Source: Chlorella sorokiniana
Lineage: Eukaryota > Chlorophyta > Trebouxiophyceae > Chlorellales > Chlorellaceae
Assembly (NCBI GenBank): GCA_025917655.1
Contig: CP084609.1
Span: 1,054,001 to 1,118,000, forward strand
DNA: 64,000 nt
Direction of reading: 5' to 3'
The notes under the pieces: generated by a model
What the model saw: only the letters and a program-made list of their open reading frames with translations
Database searches by the model: none
What the model was told of the DNA's origin: nothing
Shown here: positions 35,629 to 47,500 of the stretch, piece after piece
How positions within the stretch are numbered: the stretch's first letter is position 1
Layout of the letters: every line of letters begins with the position of its first letter
Made by a program: the position numbers and the translations under genes

Positions 35629-35858
35629 GACCTGGCCCTAGCTTGCGCTAGCTGGTGCGGTTGTTGTCGACATTTGTTCATTCATTTATACTGCTGTGTT
35701 GGACGTTACATATTGAAGACACTGAGTAAACACTTGCTTGCGAGCAAGAGCACATGCGAGCGAGACAGCAGCATGGCAGAGCTTGCCACAAGCTCCCGTA
35801 CGCGGTGCATGGTGCATGAGGCTGCTGCGCCGCTGGCTGGCATGCTGCCGCCAGCCCC

Positions 35859-37133
35859 TCACGCCTTGGCCTCCGCTGCCGGCACCTCGGCGATGGTTGT
35901 GGAGACCATCGTCTGTGGGGCATGGGCGGCAGCAGATGCGGCATCTGGGCAGCGCAGGTGAGCCCGCAGCATCAGGCAAAGCACGTCGCCCCCAGGCGGC
36001 AGGGTTCCCCTGCACACCCCCCGCCCTCTTGTCTGCGGCGAGCAGCGCTGAGCAAAGGTGCAGGGGCAGCGGGGCCCCCATTGCCGCAGGCGCCCACCTG
36101 CCACCGCTCCTTCTCGGCGTCTTCGGGGTCTTGAAGTCGGGGTCGCAGTAGGAGCGGAAGGAGAAGGAGTGGCAGTCGAGGCACAGGCACTCGCTCTCCC
36201 ACTTCTTCTTGCCCCGGCACCAAGTCTGCGGGGGGGGGGGCAGGCTGGCGGGTAGGTGCTGTCGGGGTCTTGACGCCATGAGCTGGCCATCTGCCAGGAT
36301 GCCGGCAGGGCGGTGCGAGGGGCGGGCCTGCCTGGATGAAGTAGTGCTCCTTGGTGTTCTTGCTGCCGCACTGCAGGCACTCGGGCCAGGCGTCGTTGGG
36401 CTTCCAGCGCGACGACCACTCGTCCACGCTCATCACGCGGTAGCCGTGACCCACCTGCAAGCGCGGGGGGGCGGCGGCGGCAGCGGGGGCAACGCGAGCA
36501 GCGTGCGTTGGGGGCGCGGGGGCCAACTGCAGTGCGCGTTCGTGCAGTTGCGGCTGATCGCAGGCGGGCTGCAGCTGCCGCATGTGCCCTCCAAGCTCCA
36601 GCGCCGCACAGCGGGGTGCCGGCACGCTGCTCTGCTGCCGCCCGCCCACCGAGGGGTTGATCTCCACGGGGTCACCGCGCATCAGCTTGGCCCACTCCAC
36701 CGAGTGCATCCTCACGGTGGGCTTGTCTGCCACGCGGGTCTCAATGGGAGCCCGCAGGTCCCGCGTGATGTCGGCCAAGCTCATGGCTGCAGCGGCGTCG
36801 GGCGGCGCCGGGAGTCAGGCAGCCACGAGCCCAGGCCTGGAACAACCTGCGCCCGACACGCACCTTCCGCTTCTGTCTGATGCTGTCTTGGTTGAAAACG
36901 GCGCTAATGGGAGGGCTGTAGGCGGCTGCCTCGCGGTCAACCAAGCAAAGCAGATGTCCAGTCCCCCGACCCCGCTTGCAGTCCCAGGTGGGGGTTACCT
37001 GAGTGATGAAGATGTATATTTGAAGAGATCGGGACGTACAGAAGGCGGAACGGGAACTGGCCGCGCCGGCAAGTGCCAAGCCCATGATGCGCCTGCGGAG
37101 CAGGGGTTTGTGATCTTCTGCGGCACCCTCCAA
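35859..37133 (-). CDS. conserved Cys-motif (zinc-ribbon-like) protein, unknown function
   Basis: Function not recognised. The first exon may start at 37133 (MEGAAEDHKPLLRRR). Later exons read SPPISAVFNQDSIRQKRK (ending about 36869), then MSLADITRDLRAPIETRVAD and VRMHSVEWAKLMRGDPVEIN (36784 downward), GHGYRVMSVDEWSSRWKPND with WPECLQCGSKNTKEHYFIQ (about 36460-36340), and TWCRGKKKWESECLCLDCHS with FSFRSYCDPDFKTPEDAEKE (about 36225-36110). The two C-x2-C pairs, together with C in TWC and ECLC, could form a zinc ribbon. The unusually well-kept blocks suggest a protein conserved in green plants. The PAEAKA tail ends at 35859. A transit peptide was not clearly seen. One base seems to be missing near TPEDAEKE. 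Confidence 0.55.
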
Positions 37134-37406
37134 GCCGCATTTCGCCGCACACTTTCTGGCCTTGAGCCATATTTCCTCCTAGCAGAGCCTCCTCGAGTAC
37201 TTTGAGAGCCTACCAGTTTGGGGAGTTTGGTCGTGTCTCGGAAGCTTTGTTCTGAGTCCGCCTTTGGGCTTTCACTGACAGATACTTTCGAGAGATCGCC
37301 ACATCCCTGGCGGAGGTCCAGCCCAGCGCCCCAGGGTGAGTCGGCCACCACCATACCCTTCCCTGGCCACCTGCACCCCCGGTAGCCCCTGCGGCCCTCG
37401 TCAGAC
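37134..37406. promoter_or_regulatory. shared intergenic promoter region (Cys-motif protein / RING protein)
   Basis: A 273-bp gap between divergent start codons (37133 minus and 37407 plus). The minus-strand start is provisional, so the true size of the gap is uncertain. Confidence 0.35.
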
Positions 37407-39209
37407 ATGGAGGATGACCTTGTGCACAGCTTCGACGACTGGGAGCTGCTCCAGGTGCGAGCCGCCAAGCACGGCGACAACCGAGCCCGACTCTGTTTTG
37501 AAGTTTGGGACTTCTTGGGGCGCTGGTTAGGCTGCAACGTCGTGCATTGGCAGCTGAGCTTGCTCGGCGCCGCCGCCCGACGGGTGCCACTTGCAACCGC
37601 CCTGGCGTCGACATCCCCTGCTGCTGCCCACTTCCAGGACGACGACAAGGGCAAGCGCCCGGTGTCTGAAGCCGCCGAGTCTGAGTCAGAGGACGAGGAG
37701 CTGGCGAGGGGGGTGCAGCGGGTGCTGGGGAAGGGGTAGAGGCGGGGAGGAGGCTGCGCCGCCGCCCAGCCCCCGCGAGTCCGAGCCGGGCGACATGACC
37801 TGCGCCGTCTGCCTCAACTCCATCCCGCTGGAAAACCTCGCCATGGTCAAGGTGCGCGCGGGGAAACAGCCCAGGGTACCCTGGCGGGGAGGGGCCCAGG
37901 TAACGCAGCACCACCCAGTCTGCAGCCTGCGAGGTGTGGTTGACTGAGGTTGCACCAGGATGGACACGAGCGGGGCTAGAGCCTCGCACCTCACCGTCCC
38001 AGGCCTCACGCCGCCACCCTCCGGCCGCCCTGTCCCGAAGGGCTGCGACCACATGTACTGCGCCACCTGCATCCTGCACTGGGCGCTGCACAAGGAGGCG
38101 CCGTGGTGCCCGCAGTGCAAGCAGCCCTTCCAGTACCTGCTCACCTACCGCGGCCTGGATGGGGAGCTGCAGGTGTGGGTGGGTGGGGGGGTGGGGGGGG
38201 GGGGGGGGGGGGGCGGCGGCCTGCCCTGCAGGTGGCGCCACCGGTGTTTCCCCGCGCACATGCCTCCAGCTTCTTGACACGCAGGGCACACAGCTGCCAG
38301 CCACGCTTGCTGATACCGCCATCTGCGGCCCCTCGGCCCCCGCTTCCTGCCCTTCCGTGCAACCGCGCTGAGCCGCGGTTCCTGGCCGCCCTCCCCCTGC
38401 TGTCCAGGACTTCCCCTGCGAGGAGCCGATTTCGCTGCTGAAGCGCGCCCGCTGGTTTGAGGAGCACCTGCGCTTTGCCGACCGCGAAGCGGCCGCGCTG
38501 CTGGAGGAGAGCCGCCTGGCGGACCAGATGGCCTGGCAGGCGCGTGTGTGTGTGTGTGGGGGGGGCAGCACTACGGCGTTGCACACCACCAACGGCTGCA
38601 GCCAGGCTGCCACCAGGCTGTCGCGTGCGCGCTGCTGCCCAGGCGCCTGCTTGCTCCTGTCCGCGCCCGCTCTGCGCACCCCTCGCTGTAACCGGGCGCT
38701 CGCTGCTGGCTCGCAGGAGTATGCGGGCGACTACGACCTGGCAGAGGATGAGGAGATCGAGTCGTTCTACTTCTCATCTGCCGCCGGCCGCGCCCGCGTG
38801 GTGCTGGGCAACCGCCGCTACGGCGAGGGCGGCTACATCAGCGGCGGGCGGCGGCAGGCGCGCCCGTGCCGGAGCGGCGGCGCAGCGGCAAGGCGGGCAA
38901 GGTGGCGGAGCACTCGGGCGCTGCGGCCCCGCCGCGCCCAGCCCCGCCGCCTTCCGCACGCCCAACGCGGGTGGCGGGCGTAAGGCGCGCCCCAGCGCGC
39001 CGCTGCCCACCGGCGGCGGCAGCCTCGGCAGCCGCGGCGACGCGCCCGGAACCTCACCCGGCGCCGCAGCCGCCTCGCCGCTGTTTGGCAGCAGCCCGGG
39101 CGCCAGCAGCCGCATCTACGGCAGCAGCCCCAGCGGGAACGGGCGTCGCGCGCGCCGCAACGCGCGCAGGGCGGCCCTGGACGCAGGCATCGAGGCGGCC
39201 GGCGGCTGA
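37407..39209 (+). CDS. RING-finger E3 ubiquitin ligase, plant type
   Basis: Predicted E3 ligase. It starts MEDDLVHSFDDWELLQ (37407-37454), then, after an intron, an acidic exon (SEAAESESEDEELARG), then the RING: CAVCLNSIPLENLAMVK (37801-37851), intron, GCDHMYCATCILHWALHKEA and PWCPQCKQPF (38041-38130). The spacing C-x2-C, C-x-H-x2-C-x2-C, C-x2-C fits C3HC4. TYRGLDGELQ then DFPCEEPISLLKRARWFEEH matches plant RING proteins in which the RING is followed by a conserved 'LDG ... LL-RA-WF' block. The tail is Ala/Gly/Ser/Arg-rich and ends at 39209. One extra G in the G4 run at 37733-37736 breaks the frame before the RING, and at least one more slip occurs near 38840. The intron from 38172 holds a 21-base G run. 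Confidence 0.75.
38193..38213 (+). repeat. G21 homopolymer in an intron
   Basis: An unbroken run of 21 G bases near the 5' end of a RING-gene intron, preceded by TGGGTGGGTGGG. It is a likely site of length error in sequencing and could form a G-quadruplex. Confidence 0.9.
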
Positions 39210-40764
39210 CGCACCAGCCGCTCTCCACCCTCGCTGCCGCATCCAGCGCACACCGCCGCAGCGATGGGGCTGGCAGCATTTTGGCACAGGCCTGGCTGCC
39301 ATGGCTTTGCCAGCCAGCACGCCCTGCCCCCAACATTGAGTGGGCAGCACACAGTAGGTAGCCAGCTAGCAGCGTCTGGCGCAGGCGCATCGCCGCGCTC
39401 GCTGCCGCCCGTCCTAGGCAGGAACCGATGCAGCTCAGGGCTCTTGGCACCGAGCCTTGCTCCTGGTGCTGCCCGGCATTCGGGCCCCACCTCTTTTGTG
39501 TCCCGCCATTTTGTTGGCTCACCCAACCTCTCCGCCTCCTGCTTGCCCCCCATCTTTCTGGGTGCGCTCTCTGCTGGGCCTGCTGCACTGCAAGCGCCTG
39601 CGCTCCGCGCACCTTTGTTGCTTCCATCCTGCCCCAACCACGGCAGGTGGAGGGGGCCATCCCTGCCCCCGCCTCCCTTGCCCCTGAGCCTGTCGTGTAC
39701 TTGCACCCTCAGCACTTGTACGCGCGCAGCAGGTGCGCGTTTGTACCATAGCCCCGTGCACGCCCCCAACCCACTTTTCTCCTGCCCCCTTGCATGATTC
39801 CATCCTGTTGGGGCCTCTGCATGCACCCCCTTGTGCCCCCTTGCACCCACGTTTTTCTCCCGAGGGGCTGGGCTGCGCTGCCAGGCCCTCCTTCCCCTCC
39901 ACATTGCTTTGGCTGCCGAGGCAAAGCCCATTTTGCACCGCGTCATTGCATCCGATTGAATCCCTGCTGGTTGCATCTGCCATACCGACGGCGTGCTTGG
40001 ACATTTTGTGACACAGCACGCCACGGAAAGAAGCCAAAAGCACGGGCTGGAGCGGTTGCACAACGAGCGCGCGGCATCGTCTGCTAGTGCATCTGTGGCC
40101 ATATGCTGCCACAGCATGGAGGTAATAGAAAAATGCAGGATGTTGCAGAGGGCTTGCCCGGGCAGCATTTTATTTAGGCTGCAGGCGCGGGAGGAGCGGT
40201 GACAGCGGCAGGGCCACCACGGCTACTTGCAGGGGCACAGCCGCTCCTCGGCTTTCGTGAGAGCGCGTCGATGTCAGGTGTCGGAAGCCGAGTGAAGGCA
40301 AGAACAGCTTCCTTGCAAGTTCTTCAAGCTGCATGGGGGCCCGTCCTGCTGCAGTACGCGGCTGAATCAAAGCTTTGGCTGTGCTCACTGAGTAACCATT
40401 CTTAACTTAATATTTTGACCAACAGTTCAGGGAGTCCCCGTTTGCTTGAGGTAGAGTCTTAGAAGGCGTGTCGCGCTCGTTGTCCAGGGGTGGCACTGCC
40501 CCCAGCGGGGCTCTAAGCCCTCGCACAACCCCCCAAGGCAGCCAGGAACGCCGCGCCAAAGGTGAGAGCCTGCAGCCTCGCGCCGCCCCCCGAGTCATGC
40601 CCATGCTGGGACTTGGGCGATGACATCACGCCGCCGGGCAGGCCATCGCACTTTACATGCCCAATCGCGAGTTTTTGTGCCTTTAAACTGCCGGGCACCA
40701 CCGCATGCGTGACCGATGACTAACCCTTCCCTCACCGCCCCTTCCCTATGCAGGTCCGCACCCG
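39210..40764. other. long non-coding stretch
   Basis: No gene is supported in these 1.55 kb. It probably contains a long 3' untranslated region of the RING gene (up to about 40.1 kb) and the promoter, leader and perhaps a first intron of the next gene; CAG at 40752-40754 looks like an acceptor before the ATG at 40765. Confidence 0.4.
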
Positions 40765-41932
40765 ATGGTGCCCTACTTTGAGCTCACCATCCAGCGTGCT
40801 GGCGTGACCGCCACACTGCGCGTGCCATTCACCCTGGGCTCCAAGCTCCGCCGCTCCCGCCTGGAGGAGTTCCTCTCCGGCGAGAAGTGGGTGGTCTGCG
40901 GCGGCGGCAACGGCGGCGCCATCGCCACCGCCGGCGCCACCACCGAGGCTGAGGTGCTCCGCGAGGAGCTGCTCTTCCTGCGCGACTCGCTGGGCCCTCT
41001 GCGCAAGCGTCCGGGTGCCGTACCAGAAAAGGTGGGTGGCGAAACAGCTGCGCAGGGGCAGGGGCTGCTGCGTGCTGCGCTGCCCTGTGTTGCGATCTGA
41101 TCTCCAAGTCCGACTTTTGAGCTGCCGCTGGTTTGAACGCGCCGCCCCAATCGCCATGCTACTGACACCTCCCCCCCGCCCTCTTCCTCTTTCCTCCCAC
41201 AGGTGGCTGGCAAGCTGCTGGAGGTCGGTGTCAAGGCTCTGCACGATCGGTGCCAGGACCTGTTTGGCCGCCCCTGGGCCGACTTCCTCCTCGCCCGCTG
41301 GCCTGGCGTGCCCCCGCCACCTCGGCGGCCCCCTCGGCGGCGACCCCCGCCACCGGCCACCCTCTCGGCCTACTGCCACCCCCCGCTGGCGCCCCCGCCC
41401 AAGCCCCTGCTGGCCCCCCTCTCCAGCGCCCACGCCCCCGCTCCCGCTCTCCCTGCCCCCGCTGGCGCTGCCCGCTGCCAGCGAGGCGGAGACGGCCGCA
41501 GAGGCGGAGAGCCTGGTGGAAATGCTGCTGGGCGGCAGCGGGCCCGCCTGCGACTCCACCAACGCCGACGAGCTCGAGTCCATCCTCACCGGCGCCGGCT
41601 TCCAGCTCGACATGGCTGCCGCCGTGGAGCTGGAGGCGGCGTCCAGCCCCGCCACCCCACCGGCGCTGCCGCTGCCGAGCGCCCCTCCGCCGGCGCCGCG
41701 CGCCCTGCCCCCACCGCCTCCACCGCCACCTCGCCCCCACCCTCAACACCTTCGCTGTCGGGTGGAGCTGCCCCTCCCCCGCTGCCGTCGCGTTCCTGGA
41801 TGAGCTGGACGCCGCTCTGGCCGACCCGCTGATGCTGGCGCCGCTGGGCTGCCCCCGCCTGCCCTGGACGACCTGGACGTGATGGCCCTGGACCTGCCCG
41901 ACCTGCCTGCCAGCTTCCCCGCCTTCTTTTGA
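40765..41932 (+). CDS. unrecognised protein with acidic, hydrophobic C-terminal tail
   Basis: Function not recognised. The first visible exon starts MVPYFELTIQRAGVTATLR, continues LRRSRLEEFLSGEKWVVC and ends about 41030 at GTGGGT. The second exon begins at about 41203 (VAGKLLEVGVKALHDRCQDL, FGRPWADFLLARWPG) and then becomes Pro/Ala-rich, with an embedded acidic block (SLVEMLLGGSG, STNADELESILTGAGF). The end reads AVAFLDELDAALADPLMLAP, then, after a one-base slip in the C5 run near 41853, DDLDVMALDLPDLPASFPAF before the stop at 41932. Alternating Asp/Leu/Phe motifs in a disordered tail resemble transcriptional activation domains, and charged heptads in the first exon suggest a short coiled coil. 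A 5' exon may be missing. Confidence 0.5.
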
Positions 41933-43359
41933 TCACGCGGCGGTGCGGCAGGGCCTGGTCACCTGAACCACCATACCCCCCTCAGAAAGACTCAAAAAGA
42001 TGCTCAACCCGCGCTGGCGTCTTACACAAGCGCGCCTTCCTGACTTCGTCTCAGATACCTTTCCCCTCCTCCCTTGTGGACCCTTCCCATCTCCGGCGGG
42101 GCGGCCGAGTTTTATAGCGCCGGCCCCGACCACCCATCTCGCTCCCCCTTGCATACATACTGAGAAGACCATCGCGTTGCTAGTCACTGCTTCTTTCCCA
42201 CTACCTTGTGTGCTTCTGGGCCCTGTCCCGCCCTGTTCTATTGCATCCTCTGCGGAAAATACAAGAACCTGTCCAGATGCCTTGTTCCTCCCTTCTGTAG
42301 ACCGCACCTCGCCCTGAGCAAGGGCCACCCCCACCCCCATGTGTTCTCCCCTTGATTCCTGCCTTCTGCTAGTATTGAAAACAAAAAACAAACACAACCA
42401 CGCGCGCCCTATTCTTGTGCTTCACGTGTGTGTGCCATAGGCATGTTCTCGCGCCCAGCCATGAGCGAACGAGAGCCCTACCCATCCCCGATTCTGTTGC
42501 CCACGCGGTTGCTACAAGACCGCCCCACCCTCCCATTCTTTTCGTGCGGACCGAGGCACACTGTGGGCATGGCACGGCTCGCCCTGCTTGGGGCTCAGTT
42601 GCTTCTTTCCCCGCCGGCCAGTTGCCTCCCCTGATTCCCTCCCTTCTGCATGTGCACCCCCTGTCCCGTGCATTTCCATCTGCTGCGCACAGGCCCCTTC
42701 AACCGCCCGTTGCGCGCAGTACCCATCTTTGCAGGCTATCGTCGATATTTGGAGACATTCATAGCCCTGTAATACAACGCATGCCGAGGGTCAATTAGGT
42801 TCACAGCCATGTGACAGCCATGTGAACAAGAAAGATCTGAGAAAGAGAGCTGAGTTGAGGTGTTTCCCAGGATCTGACCTGAAAACCTTCCTGCAATGGG
42901 GCGGCAGGGCAGTGTTGCTGCCCCACACGTTTGCACTGCCTGCGTAACTGTGCCAACGCGGTCGCAGCGGCAGAAAGAGTTACAGGAGAGAATACACGAG
43001 AGCTGAATTAGCTCACCATAGTGTTGAACCGAATCGCATTGCGCAGTGCATGGTGTGGGCAGCAGCCTCAAAAGCGCATGATGGGTGCTATGGCGTATGT
43101 GTGGGTTCATAGCTGCCCAGGGAGGGCGTTGAAGTGACAGCTAACTACGCAAAACTTTTGCAGGGATAAAGATGCAAGAGAAGCGCGTGGGCGCAGCAAA
43201 AACCATAAGAGGCGGTTGGTTGGGTTGAGCAAGGGAGGGTTGGTTTTAGAGGCGGTTCAGTGGAGATCAGTGACGAAAAATTGGTGGGCAGGTCTGGCAG
43301 GGGTCGCAAGGGCAGCAGCAGCATGCATGCGGGCGTATGCGCAGTTGGCCCTGCAGCGC
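41933..43359. other. long non-coding stretch between convergent genes
   Basis: No gene is supported over 1.4 kb. The first part (to about 42750) is C/T-rich on the plus strand, as expected of a long 3' untranslated region of the upstream gene. The remainder would belong to the 3' side of the minus-strand 4-Cys protein gene. Neither strand shows exon-like frames. Confidence 0.4.
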
Positions 43360-44298
43360 TCACACATAGGTGGAGCCAAACACGTCGATGAAGCGGGTCT
43401 GGATGTTCTTCACTGCAGCAGCACACCGGGTGGGGGCACGGAGGATTAAGCAGGGACAGGGTGGCTGGGACGCAAGGCTGGCGCGGCAGTACAGCTTGCC
43501 GATGGCACCCCAAACTGCCAGCAAGCCCCGGCTTGCTTGGCCGGGCGCTGCCACTCACGCTTGTAAGATCCCTTCGCCTTGATGCCGCGGGCCTCGTAGC
43601 GCACGTTGTACTTGCCATCCTGCAGGGCGGGGGAGGGCGAGAGTGTGGGTGAGGCGCGATCTTCTGCAAGGGCTGTGCAGGCTGCGGCGCCTGGGTCAGT
43701 TGCCAGTCACCCAAACCCGGGCGCAACTCGCTGCAGTGCCGCAAACTAGCACTGCGAGCAGTCACGCGAGCATGACCGCGTGCCTACCTTGCACTTGATC
43801 CTGGCCACAAGCTGGACATCGATGAGGGCGCCGCTCGCGCTGGCCTTGGTGTCGTCGCGGTCGAGGGTCTGGCCCTTGCGCACCACCTGCAGCGGGGAGC
43901 GCAGGCAGCAAGCCATCAGCGTCACACTGGGGTGACCCGGTGCAAGCTTCAAAGTGCTGTGAGCCCTCAACAGGCTGGGTGGAGAGGCCGCCTACAGCGT
44001 GAGCAGTCTCTGGAAGGCCGACGGTGATGGCTGAGTCACCCACCCACCACCCACCCACCTTCTGGCAGGCCTTCTCCAGCTTGGTAGAGGTCACGCGGCA
44101 ACCGTCGTTCCGAACGGCTTCCACACGGACCCGCTTGTCGAGCTGGGCGATGATGCCGGCAACGGGCTTGGTTGCCGGCACGCCGCCCTTGAGCTTAATA
44201 GGTTTGAAACCGGGGTCGCTGCAGACCTCGTCATCGGTGGCCTGCGCTGCAAGCGCCGCCGAAAGCAGCAGGAGAAGAACCACAGACAGCCGGGCCAT
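43360..44298 (-). CDS. secreted 150-residue protein with four cysteines
   Basis: Exons 44298-44059, 43886-43788, 43619-43559 and 43412-43360 close exactly in frame to 150 residues. The signal peptide is MARLSVVLLLLLSAALAAQA. The mature protein has four Cys (DDEVCSDPG, RNDGCRVTS, KACQK, RIKCK), enough for two disulfides, and a basic, Thr/Lys-rich character (KLKGGVPATKPVAGII, YEARGIKAKGSYK), ending FIDVFGSTYV. No known family is recognised; the compact size and even mix of beta-prone residues suggest a small extracellular beta domain. The first intron donor lies in a GTGG repeat. Confidence 0.7.
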
Positions 44299-44522
44299 TG
44301 GGGTTGGTGTGCAGGGCCTTGAGTGGTTTAAAGAGCTATGATCGGTTTCGGGAGCGGAAAGGAAATAGAGAAGGATTGGAATGAACAACGAATGAAGATG
44401 GGGGCCCTTCACGCGTTTTGTAGGCCGCCACCTCATCGAACGCGATCGCGATCCCATGTATTGATTGCCCTTGATGTGCTATCATGCTGCTACCCTGATG
44501 CGTGATTCAATCAGATTAACCG

Positions 44523-47500
44523 TCAGGCGGAGCGCGCGTCGGGACGGCGGGTGGATACTGGGCAGGGCGGTTGCGGCAGCCGCACCGAAGTGATGGGATA
44601 GATTTTGTGCAGGACAGGTTCCCACCACATGTTATTAGGTTTCTTCTTGATGCAGTGCCAAGTGTGCAGGCATGGACTGTTTGCAAGATGGAATGAATCA
44701 GAGGCGACAGTCGTCGCTGCAGCGCTGCCGCTGGGGGCGACGACGGCGGCGGCTTGTTCATGCGCGGCCGTCGTGTCGAGCTCTACCTCACGCACCAGTG
44801 CTTCACACTTTTCAAAGGGGGAGTTCAAGATGCATATCATGGTTCCTTGCACAGCATGATATGCCCATGTGGGGTCACATAGCAAGGCAGGCGCTGGTAT
44901 GTTGAGGCCTTTTCGCGCAAAAGTGGCGCTGCCAATCGGATCCGAGCTATGCTGTCGGGGGCGCCGCACAGGGCTGGCCGTGGGGCTGAGCAGCCGCTCC
45001 TCCAGACCCTGCAGCTGCCGCAGCAGCAGCACAGCTCGTTACGCGTGCATGGCTTGGAGGAGCAATGTGCAACTGCTTGCCAGCATGCGAAGGGTGACTT
45101 GGCGCAACCATGGCAGGCTGCAGGCGGCCGGGTCAAGCTGGGCAGCCTACCTGCGCGCTCACGGTCAGGGTGCTGCGCAGCAGCTCATGCTGCTGCTGCT
45201 TCGCGACGGCGGCGTCCAGCAGCAGCTCCGCGAGCAGCTGCCGCAGGCGGCGGGTGCCTGCACCGCAGTCGTCATCCTCGTGCGCATCGCTTGCGCCACA
45301 GCCGCTCCCCAGCAGCTGCTCCCTGACCTGTGCCTGGATGCTGGCCAGCTGCTGATTGGCGGAGGCCAACCGTGCCAGCACATCCGTCGCGCCTGCAGCA
45401 TGAGCCTCGCCGCCGTCGACACCGCACGCCCCCAACAGCCCCCTCAGCCCGCCAGCGGCATCAAGCAACGCCTCCAGCTGCTGCTGCTGCTGCGTGCCGG
45501 CGACGCTGGCCGCGCTGTCGGTGGCCCCCCGTTCGCTTGCACGGGTGCGGTTGCAGCCGCCGCCGCCGCCACCTGCTCTTGCAGCCTGGCGATCTCGACG
45601 CGCTGCTCCTGCAGCTGCTGATGCAGGCTCTGCCGCTCCCGCTCAGCCTCGTCATGCGCGGCGGCGGAGGCTGCGGGCGGCGGCGCCTGCTGCTCCTGCT
45701 GCTGCAGCTGCTCCTCCGCGGCTGCCAGCTGTTTGCGCAGGCTCTTCACCTCCTTGGCCAGCAGTTTGAGGTCTTCGCGCGACTTGGCTGCTGCGGCCTC
45801 CCTCTCCGCTGCCGCCGCAGCAGCCGCCGCCCGCGCCTCCTGCAGCTGTGCTTGCAGGCTGCCGCACTGCGCCTCCAGCACCCCCAGCAGCTGCTGCCGC
45901 TCCGCATCCTGCCCTTGCTGCGCCTCGGCCTGCGCCGCCCGCGCCCTCCAACTCCGCCTGCAAGGCCGCCAGCTGCCGCCGCGCCTCCTGCGCCTGCTGC
46001 TGCAGCGCAGCCCGCTCCGCCTCCAGCGCCGCCACCTGCGCCCTGTGCTGCTCCTCCCCGTCAGCGGCATGCCGCTCCCGCTGCTGCAGCAGCCGGTCGC
46101 GCTCCGTCTGCACAGCGCTGAGCTGCTGCTTCAGGGCCGCCACCGTCGCGGCGGCGGCGCCAGCACCGCCGCCCTTCTGTGCAGCCTCCTGCAGCTGGTG
46201 CAGCTCCGCTGCCAGCTGTGCAATGGCCTGCTGATCGCTGGCGATGGTGCGCGCAGCATCTGCAGGCAGCACGGGGGATGATTGCGCCCGTGTGCAGGCC
46301 ACAGCTCGGATGGGCCAGCGGCAGGCATGGCTACCCGCAAGCACACCCCTGCCCCAGCCCCGACGCCCACCCTGCAGGTCGGCTTGTGCAGAGGCCAGCT
46401 GCTCCGCAAGCCTGCGCGCCGCCGCCTTGGCCGCTCCCCGCTGCAGCACCGGCAGCGCCAGGCGGACGCCGCTCCCGCCGGGGCTCGCGGCGGCGCTGCC
46501 CAGCAGCTGCGGCTCCCCCCGTTGCAGGCCGGTGCTGAGGTCAGAGGGCGTGTGGGCGTGAGCCACGAGCGATGCCGACTGCTGCTGCGGCAGCGCGGGT
46601 GCCAGCAGATGCTGCGAGCGGGCCGGCCCCCGCGCTGTCACCCGCGGCGATGGCGGCAGTCGCGCTGGCAGCTGCTGCCGCAAGGCTGCTTGAGCTTGAC
46701 TCGCCTGCATGCAGCTCAGAGGCTTCGCTGCCCGACCAACTGGGCGCGTAGCTGTGCATGGGGCTCAGCTGGGTGGTGCTGCTGCCCGCCGCAAACATGC
46801 CCCGGCGGCAGCGCCGCCCACGCTGCCAGACGGGCTGCCCAGCTGCGGGGTGCCGCTCGAGGTGGGCGATGCACGCGGCGCTGCGGCTGGCGCCCTGGGG
46901 CGCATGCGCGCCGCGGCATCCAGCTCACAGAAGTGAAACATCATGATTGAGTTGGCGATCTGGAAAAGAAAGGAAACGATGGGAAGAAGGCACGTTGGAG
47001 CAGGAACCCGAGGGGAGCGCGCGTGATCAGCGCGTCCTGCTGGAACAACTGCGACATGCACACAGCAGGAACTTGCTGGTTTAGCTGCTCGCTGGCAAAG
47101 CTGCAGCAACCAGCACAAGGCCGGGCAGGGTCGCACCACCGGGGACTCTGTCAGGCGCCAGAGCCACTGCTCCAGCTCCCAGCGCCGCTGCTCAATGAGT
47201 TCCGGCCTGCCGAGGGCAGCCCCTAGCATACAGTAAGTAGTAAAAGCTAGCGCAGCAGCGCGCCATGGCTAAGCAACCCAACAGGCCCACACCACACTAG
47301 GCCCACAACATGGGCGCTTGGGGGCTCACTTGCGGTTCACGCCGGCCAGGCTACGGCGGGGCGGCGGGTCCAGGCCGCGCAAAGCAGCAGGTCCCAGCTC
47401 CTCTCGTAGCTGCAGGGGCGCAGCGACATTTGCCTGAGTTGAAGGTTCAACGAACGCGCTCTGCTTTGGGTGGACAGTCCAGCAAAGCCTCCTGACCAAG

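Noticed and set aside
37733-37736. Programmed ribosomal frameshifting as an explanation of the in-frame breaks.
   Set aside because: Slips occur in many unrelated genes at any short G/C run, without a shared slippery heptamer or downstream structure, so sequence error is far more likely.
39264-40112. Open frames of about 180-200 residues on both strands in the long stretch after the RING gene.
   Set aside because: No domain, signal peptide or splice structure; composition and position fit a long 3' untranslated region.
45330-46950. Plus-strand open frames up to 263 residues opposite the PX/coiled-coil gene.
   Set aside because: The Leu/Pro/Ala-rich translation is the antisense of Gln/Ala/Glu coiled-coil codons; the minus strand carries the recognisable PX and heptad sequence.
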